64,000 nt of DNA from Apiospora phragmitis (taxonomy: Eukaryota > Ascomycota > Sordariomycetes > Amphisphaeriales > Apiosporaceae), in assembly GCA_038363925.1 (NCBI GenBank), contig JAQQWL010000009.1, forward strand, positions 372,001-436,000. The letters are read 5' to 3'. A program made the position numbers and the translations under genes. Within the stretch, counting starts at the first letter, position 1, and the number at the start of each line of letters is the position of its first letter. The notes beneath the pieces are model-generated. The model was not told the origin of the DNA. It was given only the letters and a program-made list of their open reading frames with translations, and made no database searches. This document shows positions 11,376 to 21,585 of this stretch, piece by piece.

Positions 11376-12614
11376 CTATTTGGAGAGCAGCTCAACGACG
11401 GCCTTGTAGGCGGGCTTCTCCTGGTACTGGTGGTCGAACAGAAGGGGGTTGTCGTTGGGCAGCCAAGAGTTCTGGGTGAGTCGGATATGTTAGCATTCTC
11501 TTTCAATCGCAGCAGCAGTGTTTGTTGGAAAGACAAGGGAGGGTAGGGTAAAACTTACGGCATCGCTCACACCCCAGGTGGTAATACCGACACACATCTC
11601 AATGGCCAAGCAGGCCTCGAAGACCTTAACGTACTCGTCGACGGGCGCGTTCAGGATGTCCAGCTCGGTGATGGCGAGCTCGGTGACACCCGACTTGGAC
11701 AGCAGCTCCATGCCAGCCTGCATCTCAGCAGCGCTAGGGTTGCTACCACCCAGATGACCCTGCAGGCCGATGCCGTCGATGGGAATGCCGGCGGCGAGCC
11801 ACTTCTTGACGTAGTTGTTGAGGCCGGTGACCTTGGTGCCCGAGGCGGACTCCAAGTGGTACTCGTTGATGTAGAGCTTGGCCTCCGGGTCAGCGGCGCG
11901 GGCCGCCTCGAAGGCGATGCGGACGAAGTCCTCGCCGAGGACCTGGGTGAAGACCATGTCGCGGAGCGTGCCGTCCTCGTTGAAGATCTCGTTAACGACG
12001 TCCCAGGCCTTGACCTGGCCCTTGTAGCGGCCGACGACCTTGCTGATGTGGTTCTGGATCACCTTGGTGAGCTCGTCCTTGTCGGTGATGGACTGGACCC
12101 ACTGCGGCAGCTGCTGGTACCACAGCAGCGTGTGGCCGCGGACGATCTTGTCGTGCTCCTGGGCGTACTTGACCAGGGCGTCGGAGCCGGTGAAGCTGAA
12201 CTGGCCCTGGCGGGGCTCGATGGCGTCCCACTTCATCGAGTTCTCGGGCGTGAGCTCGCCAAAGTCAGACTCGACCAGCTTCTCGAGCTGGCTGATGGAC
12301 AGCGAGCCCGAGTCGGCCGAGGTGCCGAAGTACTGCTTGCCCTTGGCCTTGAACAGGGCGTCGATGCCGGACCCCGCGGGGGCCTTGGAGGGGGTGGCCG
12401 ACGGCGCCGCCGACGTGGCGGCCGTCGTCGTCGCGGGGACGTCGGAGGGGGTGGGAACGGCGGTGGCGCTGGCAGAGGCAGAGGCAGAGGCAGAGACCGA
12501 AGCCGAAGCCGGGGCGGACGGGACGACGGCCGTCGAGCTGCTGGGGCGGTGCTTGCAAGGGCTGGCCATGGCGCCCAAGGGGGCAAGAAGGTAAGCGATC
12601 GTGGAAGCCTTCAT
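11376..12614 (-). CDS. GH10 endo-1,4-beta-xylanase, secreted
   Basis: Hydrolyses internal beta-1,4 bonds of xylan outside the cell. Exon 1 is 11559-12614, exon 2 is 11376-11471; the 87-nt phase-0 intron (GTAAGT..CAG) joins GVSDA to [13 protein letters not shown], the normal GH10 end. Signal peptide [18 protein letters not shown], then a low-complexity Ser/Ala/Thr/Pro linker (residues about 25-80) that sits where some GH10 proteins carry a binding module, but no CBM1 is visible. The catalytic domain has [13 protein letters not shown], the acid/base Glu in [13 protein letters not shown], the nucleophile Glu in AITELDI, and GITTWGVSD. Total 383 aa, normal for the family; frame intact. Confidence 0.95.
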
Positions 12615-12878
12615 GTTGACTGAATGGTTTCCGTGGCGGATCGTGTGGGTTTTAAGAAGAAGTGGCGGTTAGTAGTAAGTAACAAGAGATTACTACTGGT
12701 CAGTGAGTGAATGGATGAAGATCCGGTAGCGAAAGACGATATAGTGAGTGTAAAGATCGAGTTTAACGATAGTAAGTCGTTCAAGATGAACCGACAGAAT
12801 TGGGCTGGCCGCGACGAAGAGAAAGAGGCTAGAGAGTGAGATAGGTTCTCTCCTTATTGACGCCGGCCGATTGCAACC

Positions 12879-12887
12879 ATATATAAA
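12879..12887 (-). promoter_or_regulatory. Possible TATA element of the GH10 gene
   Basis: TTTATATAT on the minus strand about 270 nt upstream of the xylanase ATG, in an otherwise GC-mixed region. Position is plausible; no experimental support. Confidence 0.3.
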
Positions 12888-15463
12888 CCAAGCCAACACC
12901 ACCAACCAACCAACCAACTGCTATCTGGCGGCTCTCAGACTGCGACCCCAAAACCCATAAGCAGCAGTAATGGTGGGCCAAACGGCCACGAGCTGCCCCC
13001 ATTGGGGTGCCCAGAGAAGGCATTGCAGGCATTGCAAGCATTTGGAGAAGGGTCATCCTTGCAATATATCCGAATGAGCCGCATGCCGTCTCGATCCACA
13101 CCACCCAGAACACCACCGAACAGACCCCCTTGCGGACTGGGGGCCTATTCTAGGAAAGGCTCCCTCTCGTCGAGATTCGCTCTCCACGCGGGTACGAACA
13201 ATGGAATTGCAGACATTATTTATTGAAAGAGCAATTGCCGGAGCACTGCAGAGTAAGGATCCGACTTTAATCAGTATCCAAATGAAGAAATGGTATATAG
13301 GTAGCTGTCAGCTGATGGCGGAGATTCGTGATCCGCTCGGTCAGGTAGAACAGACAGAAATTCATCTGATTGCGTAGCGCGACTACTTGTTAGTGACCAA
13401 CGATCGGCTCATTACAGAGTCGTTAGCAACTTCGCGAGCTTGGAAAACATCCTGCTCATTCAAGTTTACGATCCCGTCGCGTCGAGCCGCCATCAACCAA
13501 GTTGACATGTTTCAGGCGGAAGGGGCAGAGACGGAGGAAGAATCGCTGCGCCTCGGTCTTTCGACGTATGGGAGGTGCTGATGGTGGTGTGTTGGAGGAA
13601 TGTTTGCCCTTGCAACGTCTCGGTTAAGAGGGACGAGGTCGCAGTGGTGGTGGACCTGGGTGGTGGTGATGCACACCCACTCTGTCCACCCTGTCGCGGG
13701 CAATAGAAAAACATCGAAGATCATTGGCGCGCTAACGGGCAATCCACCCGCTCTTTCAGGGGGAACCAAACTAGCAACGGCCAATGGGACGATTTGACAG
13801 GCTGACAGGCGGATCCTCCAGCAGGTCCCTGAAGCCCACTGTAACCACACGGACAGCGCGCACTAACAAAAACCGGGTGCATTGACGGGCATTCGTGTTG
13901 TGCCTGGCATGAGTAGCGCTGCATGACCAAACTGGTGGCTCTGATGTAAATCCAAGCAGGAAACGCCGACGACGACAACAGGTAAGAGTCATGCTCATGC
14001 TACATTCCCCTGGGTCTCTATATATAATAGCTATAAATACTTGGACCAGCGGAGCGCGATTGCGTATGCCTTAGAAATTTGTCCTGTTGGCCAGATTTCG
14101 GCTGGTTCCGTCCACACTGCACCGTCCGTGGGTTTGCACATGAATGATGAACAGGCAGACCGCAGCACCGGTACACGTAACTGCTTTCATGCATGATCGG
14201 CCATCAGATGGGATGAACGCTTTCGAAATATATGAACATTCAACTATCTCCTTTCCATCGACTGACTCGATTTCTCTGTTTCTTGTTTTACGTCGCAGGC
14301 AAGCACACTGCTGCTTAACCTAAGATTTTTCCTCAGGGATTATCCGAGAGGAGGTGGAGCACCAACATCTTCCCCCAACGCCTGCCCCTGACCTCCAACC
14401 CTGATCAGATCAGCGTCGATATTTTAGGCACTTTCTTAAATTGTGTATCCCCGAGTCGCTTACCTCATTGATATGTTCCTGTCCCTCTTTAGGACCTGGT
14501 TGTCACGCCATGTAGAATTGCATCCCGAGTACTTTGTGGTTTCCGGATGCTGCCAAGCTTAAGTCTGTCAATATTCTTAAATGAAATTACTCCTTTTTTC
14601 CTCACTAACAAACTCAAGCTCTCGTGTCGAGTGGTAACAACGTTGCATAAAGAGCCATGCACCCCGTGTAATGGCCTAGATCCTGGATATATACCGAGCC
14701 TTAATATTTGGACACTGAAACTGATAAGTCGCTAACTGTAATATGTGGGTAAGGGTGAGATTTGACTCTGGCACGACTCTCGGCTGTGGAAGGTGTTGAT
14801 TTCCAGGGCTTGCTAACACTCGCTTGCGTCACAACATCTTTTGCTCGAGCCTTTCTTGAGTATTTAGTTTTCGCCTCCGGTAGTTGAGTGTGGAATAACA
14901 CAGACAGTTAGAACGGGTAGCTCAGAAGCTAGTTACGTGCTCGTAGGGGGGGGGCGAGGCGAGAGCCCACCCTATGCGCTTCAATTCAGGCTACAAGTTG
15001 ATTACACATCACCCGTTTTGGGGACAGGAACTAATAGTCACTGCAAGGTCTTTGAGAAAGGCTGCGCTGCCTTTCCGTCCAGTGCTGCTCAGGGTATTAG
15101 TTACACCCGCTTTTGTATGGTCTGATAAAGAAAGCTATTCTGGCCCCTTTTTTGGAAATCCTCTGGCTAGCACGTGAGAATTTGTTTGGAGGTGTTCTAC
15201 AGCACCATCAATCAAGTTATGGTATCACTGGGTAGCTGAAGGTATTATATTCATCTACTTCAGACTCTTGTTCCCCGGTTCGTACAACCTACTTGCGCTT
15301 ACAAATGCCTTCCCGACCCCCCTTCATGTACAATACTGTCTAGGGCCATTAAGGGCAATATGGGCACTAGGATAACTCAGTACCTAGTCTCATCGTCTTC
15401 TGGCTAAACGGCTCACACATATCGTATGCGAGGAAGACGCCGGCACCCAATCTATCGCATAGC
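12888..15463. other. Intergenic region, no supportable gene
   Basis: Short frames without domains or splice-supported continuation. A G-run is at about 14,946-14,953. Base composition falls gradually toward the RIP block. Confidence 0.4.
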
Positions 15464-15727
15464 TCAAGGGACGCTGGCCTGCTCCTTTTCCTTGCCCAAC
15501 AGTTCAAGGTACTGACCGGCAACATCAGCAGCCATCTCGTCCCAAGTCTTAAACTTGAATCCGAAGTCCAGTTCGGTCTGGTGAGCGTCTCAATCAACGG
15601 GAATAGTCTCCTGAGTGCCCTGGGTAAACGTGCCATTCTCGACAGCGTTGGGAAAGTGCTCCTTGACGATATCCCAGACCTCGTTGAAAACATGAACCGT
15701 TTGGTATTGGCGGCTGCTGAATCGCAT
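15464..15727 (-). pseudogene. C-terminal fragment of an NAD(P)-binding (epimerase/SDR-like) oxidoreductase gene
   Basis: Reading from 15,727 the frame gives MRFSSRQYQTVHVFNEVWD, IVKEHFPNAVENGTFTQG, TQETIPVD, then a TGA at 15,590-15,592, and on in the same frame DAHQTELDFGFKFKTWDEMA and VAGQYLELLGKEKE to a stop at 15,464. The segment resembles the C-terminus of fungal NAD(P)-binding epimerase/SDR-type proteins, where a Trp (TGG) would sit at the TGA. A single G-to-A change of that kind is what RIP produces, and the RIP block starts 360 bp away. The N-terminal nucleotide-binding part is missing. The family assignment is tentative. Confidence 0.5.
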
Positions 15728-16120
15728 GGGGGGGCATCTATGTATTCGTCAAGATGACATTTGTTGACCGTCATTGATCAGAAGCCGGCCAGCAACCTAG
15801 GTACCTCAGCTTCAATTAGGAAGTAAGGAGGTGAATTGAATGATAAGCTTTCGTCACGTGCCATAAGAGAACGCAACCCCTTAGCATCTTTGCTTCCGGC
15901 ACCCGCGAGCCGACCTAACTTAGCTACTCTCATCAAGGCACGAAACTCCTTAAATCGCGACTTCTCTTGGCCGCTCTTGCCTGTTTTTCCTTATTTAGTA
16001 GTTACTAGTCGACGATACTAATCAATCGGTTGTACTTGCCATGGCCGCTGAACGGCCGACCGTGGTTATGTTCCGGGGCCAGTGTTACCTTTTAACCAAC
16101 CATTCCAACTAATATTTTAA

Positions 16121-16157
16121 CTAACCAACCAACACCCTTATATTAATCAACTAACCA
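16121..16157 (+). repeat. Island left-border repeat (matches 49,712-49,740)
   Basis: CTAACCAACCAACACCCTTA followed by ATCAAC here aligns, same orientation, with CTAACCAACTAACGCCCTTT and ATCAAC at the right border. Differences are mostly C/T or G/A. It may be the end of an older element that hosted the later insertions. Confidence 0.4.
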
Positions 16158-16302
16158 CGACTTATTAAAAAGTATTATAAATTAACTAAACGATTTAAGT
16201 AGTTATTAACCGGTTAATATAATTAATTTACGATTAATATTAAGCTAAAATATCTTTAATTTCTAATATATTTTAAAGCCTTTAATTAATATATTTTATA
16301 AT

Positions 16303-16432
16303 TATTACGATCGGCGAGTTAATCCCTCACGGGGGTAGTACTTAAGGCGTAAAATTAAATAAAAATAATCGTCTAGTTATTTCCGAAGCTTTTACTTTAT
16401 AGCGCAGTGGTTAGTTTAAACATATTATAATA
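16303..16432 (+). mobile_element. Solo LTR of a TRIM-like miniature element
   Basis: 130-bp unit beginning TATTACGATCGGCG (RIPed TG start) and ending ATTATAATA (RIPed CA end), flanked on both sides by ATAAT (16,298-16,302 and 16,433-16,437), a 5-bp target-site duplication. It matches the terminal repeats at 16,893, 17,249, 21,127 and 21,458, including the internal block GCGCAGTGGTTAG. Confidence 0.8.
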
Positions 16433-16490
16433 ATAATGTTTTTTAATATTTTATTTAAAATTAGTAAAAGTTAAAAAACTAGTTTAAATA

Positions 16491-16614
16491 TTATAATTTA
16501 ATATAAATAAGTTAAAAAATACTTTTAAGATAAAATATTATTTTTAATAGTATTATAATTTAATATAAATAAGTTAAAAAATACTTTTAAGATAAAACAT
16601 TATTTTTAATAGTA
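16491..16614. repeat. 62-bp tandem duplication
   Basis: Two adjacent, almost identical 62-bp copies containing TAAATAAGTTAAAAAATACT in AT-rich DNA; the single clear difference is a T/C transition. Near-identity in a RIP region implies the duplication happened after most of the local mutation. Confidence 0.8.
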
Positions 16615-16689
16615 TTTTAAGTAATAAATAAAGCGTTTTTTATTTCGTTTTTATTACCTTTTTTAATTAATTATTTTAATAAATTTATT

Positions 16690-17859
16690 ATTAACGCCGC
16701 TATTATAATACGAGAGAGTATTTAAACGTGCGATAAAAGTCCGCTTTTATTAATATAATATATAATAGCTAAGTTCGTAACGTAATAATAAAGGGGTTAG
16801 CGAGTAAAGGTATTTATATAATAAATTCGTTAAAGCTGTTTATTTTATTAATAAATTAAGATTAATACTTAAATTAATTATTAAAGTAAAGATATTACGG
16901 CCGACGGTTATTTCTCGTACGAGGTAACGCTTATAGTATAGAATTAAATAAAAATAACTTGTTTAATTATTTCCGAAGTTTTTAACTTTATAGCGTAATA
17001 ATTAATCTATACGTACTATAATATAATAGTTAAATAAACCTGCTAAATAAGAGACGTAGGTTCGATTCTTATATTTGCCGGACAGGGGCTCTCTCTAGCT
17101 ACCTAGGTAAGATCGCTAGTAAGCGGGTAGGGCCTTATACGTCCCTTATATAAAAGCCTTAGGGTTTCTCTATACTTAGCTTAAATTATATACGCCTAAG
17201 ACTTGTCACCCTAGGGCATAAGGGTATACTTTTAAAGAGTAGGTATAGTATTACGGCCGACGGTTGTTTTTCCCGTGCGGGGTAACGCTTATAATATAGA
17301 ATTAGACAGAAATAACCTGTCTAGTTATTTTCGAAGCTTTTAGCTTTATAGCGTAGTAGTTAGTCCACACGTACTATGATAAAAGAGTATTTATATAAAA
17401 TACGTAAAGAATTATATATCGTTATATATTTAATCTCTCCTTCTTTAATAGTGGTTCTATTCACTATTACTTAGTAGTAATCGTATAAGCATTATTAAGC
17501 TTAATTAATTATAATCAGTATTACTTGTCTAAGCAGCGCTGAGCTGCTCAAGGCTTCCCTTCTAAGCTGCGTCTCGTATCTTATCGTCACGTGACCAAGG
17601 TCGGTCGTCTCAGTCTGGCCTGTCTGTCCGGGTCTGTCTGTCTAGATCTGCCTGTACAGATCTGTCTGTCTAGATCTGTTTGTCCGTCACTTGCTTGTCT
17701 TGGGTCTCTTTTTAATGACTGTCGTTATGCCCTCGATAGGTAGATCCGTCATCGCTGGTGGGTCGTAAGCGCTGATGCTGGGTTTCGTACATGCCTCGGG
17801 TCATCGTAGGGCCGTGCCGTAAGTGGGCCTTGATAGCATGGTTAAGTTAAGTCGTAATA
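16690..17859 (-). mobile_element. Reversed LTR of the chromovirus family, split by a TRIM-like element
   Basis: Reverse complement of a chromovirus LTR: GAGAGAGTATTTAAACGTGC at 16,712 matches the LTR U5-side segment and the right end reads GTCGTAATA. The TRIM-like element 16,893-17,381 sits in the middle. The section 17,540-17,850 is GC-normal and has a tandem block of AGATCTGTCTGTCT-type units (17,620-17,695). The 5' edge (about 16,690) is not precise and I could not find a target-site duplication. Confidence 0.65.
16893..17381 (+). mobile_element. TRIM-like miniature LTR retroelement, complete, 489 bp
   Basis: Terminal direct repeats 16,893-17,023 and 17,249-17,381 (131 and 133 bp), starting TATTACGGCCGACGG and ending ACTATAATA/ACTATGATA, which before RIP would be TG...CA. 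Flanks are AAAGA at 16,888-16,892 and AAAGA at 17,382-17,386, a 5-bp TSD. The 225-bp internal part encodes nothing, has a tRNA T-arm-like block GGTTCGATTCT at 17,059 and a purine-rich run (AAAGAGTAGG) before the 3' repeat, resembling a polypurine tract. Size, LTR layout and absence of coding fit terminal-repeat retrotransposons in miniature. Confidence 0.8.
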
Positions 17860-18160
17860 TTATAAACTTAATCTATAATAATCGCGATAATATAATAATA
17901 ATATATAAGATTTATAATTCTTTTAATAAACTATACTTTTAGCGCCTTTTAATTAAATAAATTATAAATGAGTTTATTTTTTTTATGTTATTAATTTTAA
18001 TTAATTTCGTATTATTTATTATTATTTAAACTTTAAAGTTAAAGTTTAATAAATAGTTTTAAAACGTATAACGATTTAATTATACGTTATTAATAAGTTT
18101 AATTAATATTATTAACGCGTTATTAAAGTGTTATAATACGCCTTTAATTAAATATATTTT
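17860..18160. other. AT-rich RIPed spacer
   Basis: AT-rich sequence between the reversed LTR and the next element; no recognisable feature remains. Confidence 0.4.
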
Positions 18161-18761
18161 TATTATAACTTAGCTTAACTACACGACTTAAACCTACTTT
18201 CGACACGGCTTTATAATATATTAAAATATATATAAATTTTAAATAAGCTAGCTTTATTTAATTAACGCTTATAACCTACTAATAATAACGGACCTACCCG
18301 TCGAGGATATAATAACGGTTATTAAAAAAAAGATATTAGATTAATCAACGACGATAATACTAACCAGCTAGTATAAACTAAATAGCTAAGTTTAAATAAC
18401 TAAAATAATACGGCTAGAAATAAATCATTAATTTAAGTTACGTAATGTTTAAAGATTTAAAAGAGATCTATAGATTTAAAACGAGGAAGGATTTAAAGAA
18501 TTTAAATAAATTCGATAAATCTTTAAATTAATAAAAAAGAAAAGAGATATATAATAATGAATATTCCTTATCTATTTCATATAAACACTTTTTATTTTAA
18601 TAATTAATTTAAATATTAATTTAAATATTAATTTAATTTATTAATAAAGAAAATAGTTTTAATAATTTTATTATATTAATGTTTTCGCTCGATTATTTTT
18701 ATTATTATACGTTTAAATATTTTTTATTAAGTTTTTCTTAAAATTAAATAATATCTACAAT
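18161..18761 (+). repeat. 5' LTR of chromovirus copy 1
   Basis: Starts TATTATAACTTAGC (RIPed TGTTACRACC-type start) and ends CTACAATA; the downstream TTCTAATTACTTTTATTCTT matches the sequence following other 5' LTRs of the family. Confidence 0.7.
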
Positions 18762-19830
18762 ATTCTAATTACTTTTATTCTTATAAGTTATTATTTAAAC
18801 CTTTAAATAATAGCTTTATAAGAACTATATTTATATTTAAACTTAATTACTTTATTTAATAAAAAAAGACCTTTATTACTACCCTCGGCGCCTTTAACGA
18901 GACACCGCTATAAAAGTTAATAATAATAATAATAATAACGGCTTTATTTAATAAAAGCTAGCTAAATATATTAAATACTTCGAATAAAAGAACGTTAATT
19001 ATTAATACTACAACGTTAAATTTTAAAAAGAGCGTAACGAGCTCTTAATGAAATAAATACCCGAATAAATATTTTATAATAATAATAAGTTATACGAAGA
19101 AGTACGCCTTTTTCGTATCGCTATTAATATTATTTAAACCCCTATTATACTTAAAAAGGGATAAAAATTAATACGTTAATACCTTTCGACGAGACGAGCG
19201 AGAATTTTCGAAAATTCTTTATTTAAATTAAAACCTATGAACGGTTTTATAAAAAAATATTTTAAAACGTTACGTAGTAAGTCGTCCACGCCGCTTCGTT
19301 TTTTTAAGCGCTCGCTTAGTTTAAACTTTACTTAAACGAACTTATAAAAAACGACTAATAAATGAAGCTATATCGAGTAAAAGTATAACGGATTTTCGAA
19401 AGTTATAACGGCTTTAAGGACGCCTTTAAATCGCTTTTTTAAAACCTTAATAAAAAACGATAAGTAGAGCGAGAACTTAGAACTTTTAAATAAAATAAAA
19501 ATTAGTCGCTTTTTATACCTTTAAATTTTAACGTATTATAGCCTATTTAAACTATATAAAAATTACGAAAATTATAATATATTATTAAGAGTTAAAAAAG
19601 AAGTTAAAAACGAGTTTAGCCGGTTTAATACCCTTAGTCTTTTCATATATATAAAGCTTATTATTAAAATAAATACGCGCTTATATAAACGCCGCCGCGA
19701 AAAGTAAAATAATTTATAATAATAAAATAATCGAGTTAAAATTAATACGAAACGCTTATATTAATATAATAAAACATAGCTTAGAGATATTATTATATAT
19801 AATAAAAACATAAAATCCGTACTGCTATAA

Positions 19831-20058
19831 ACTGCGGTCGGCACTCGCAGGATTGGCCCCTTATTAGGCTGCTTGCACGCGGCCTTCTTTCTAGGGGGAA
19901 AACATCGTAGGAGTGACGAAACGAACGTCTAAGTGCATATTAAAGAGTATATGTTTATTATTAATCTATCGTACATCGAAACGAATCGCGAAACTAATAT
20001 TATAACCCTCTATGTCACATAATTAACTGTCCGTGACTTAGGCCGCGATTTCTTAGCC
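19831..20058. mobile_element. Small insertion, about 228 bp, flanked by 9-bp direct repeat
   Basis: CTGCTATAA occurs at 19,822-19,830 and again at 20,059-20,067, and the gag-like sequence is continuous when the intervening block plus one repeat is removed (compare 27,240-27,275). The block still has many CpA/TpG sites (ACTGCGGTCGGCACTCGCAG), so it escaped most RIP. No terminal inverted repeats were found. The element type is undetermined; the repeat could also be a shorter TSD extended by chance. Confidence 0.55.
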
Positions 20059-21126
20059 CTGCTATAATAATTATTATAGCGGACTTATAAACTTTAATAT
20101 TATTAAATATAATATATATAATAAAAAAAACATTACTTAGTATAATTATTAAAAATAAAAGTATTATGCGTGAAAATATTAATCTTTAAAAAACGATGAA
20201 TTAATATTACTCGAGTGAGGGCACCTTTATAATAGCTATTAAAAGAAGTAACGCTACGACTAGTTATAATAGCTTATTTTAAATAGCTTATTATAATAAT
20301 AAGTATACCGCGTACTTAGCGGATAAAAAAAACAAGATAATTCTTTAAAACTTTTAAAATTAAAAGAGGCTATAACCGAAACATTATAATAATATATAAA
20401 AAACTTACCTCGATATATAACGATTTTAACGATTAATTAATAAAAATAACTTATTAACTATAAACAATTAATAAATATATTAGTAAATAAGCTTATAAAC
20501 GAAATTATTAAGCTTTAAAACTTAAAAGTTAATAAATAAATAATTATCTCGAATATTTTTTATTTAAATTTAAAACGTTTATATTAAATACTTATTATAA
20601 TAAGGTTCGATTAAACTTAAAAAAATTAAGCCGTAAGCGATAGCTTTTATATCTCACTTATAAATAACGTATATTTTACTCTATTATAAATATTATATAT
20701 ATACGATATTTATATAGAATACTTTATATAAAAACTCGAGAATAAATAATTTTTTAACGTATTAATAAATAATTTATTTCGTATCTATACTTTAATTATA
20801 TAATTAAAACTTTTTAAACGTTTATATTAAATAAATAGCGAACGTACTTATTAAAATACGAAAATTTACGGTAGTTATAATAATATTACTTAAAAGAATA
20901 AAACTAAAAAAAGTATTTTAAAAATTAATACTTCGAACACATTTAAATAAATAGCGAGCTTATAAACGTTTTAAAAAAAGTATTTAATACTTTTAAAACG
21001 TATAAATATATACTTAATAAAAAACCCTTATTATAACTAAAACCCGTAAAATAGCCTCAAGCCTTAACGAATTTAATAAACCTTTAAGCTACTTAACGAA
21101 CTAGAATATTAAATACTAAGGCTAGT

Positions 21127-21585
21127 TATTACGATCGGCGGGTTAGTCCCCGCGGGGGTAGCACTTAAGGCGTAGAATTAGATAAAAATAACCGTTTAGT
21201 TATTTTTAAAATTTTTATTTATAACGTAATAATTAATTTATTAAATCAGAAATATAAATTCGATTTTTATACTTATTAAATAAGAGCTCTTTTTAATTAT
21301 TTAAATAAAATCGCTAATAAATAAGCAAGGCTTTATACGGATTAATTTTTTATATAAAAGTTTTAAAGTTTTTTTATACCGAGCTTAAATAAATCATACG
21401 GTTATTAAAAGTTTATCGACTTAGGTATAAAGGTATACCCTTAGAGAAAAGGTATAATATTACGATTAACGGGTTACCCCCTACGGGGTAGTACTTAAGG
21501 CGTAAAATTAGATAGAAATAACCGTTTAGTTATTTCCGAAGCTTTTATTTTATAACGTAGTGGTTAGTTTAAACGCACTGTAATA
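21127..21585 (+). mobile_element. TRIM-like element, second long copy (459 bp), no TSD
   Basis: Terminal repeats at 21,127-21,240 (3' end eroded) and 21,458-21,585 match those at 16,893 and 17,249. The internal section again has the TTCGATT T-arm-like block (21,263-21,269) and a purine stretch AGAGAAAAGG just before the 3' repeat. The left flank CTAGT and right flank AACTT do not match, and about 2.2 kb of pol is missing from the host element at this point. Confidence 0.7.

Noticed and set aside
12233..12623. Long frames opposite or offset to the GH10 N-terminus, rich in Arg/Pro/Gly
   Set aside because: Shadows of the GC-rich Ser/Ala/Thr/Pro linker of the xylanase.
12790..12835. GGCTAG and GGCTGG near the GH10 promoter as possible XlnR sites
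   Set aside because: Six-base matches are expected by chance at this length and have no supporting arrangement.
12895..12920. CCAACCAACCAACC run upstream of GH10 as another copy of the island border repeat
   Set aside because: It is a simple tetranucleotide run without the CGCCCTT and ATCAAC parts of the border repeat.
16991..17080. A tRNA gene or a plain SINE
   Set aside because: The A-box/T-arm-like blocks are about 65 bp apart, lie partly in a terminal direct repeat, and the element has 5-bp TSDs and LTR-like ends, which fits a TRIM better.
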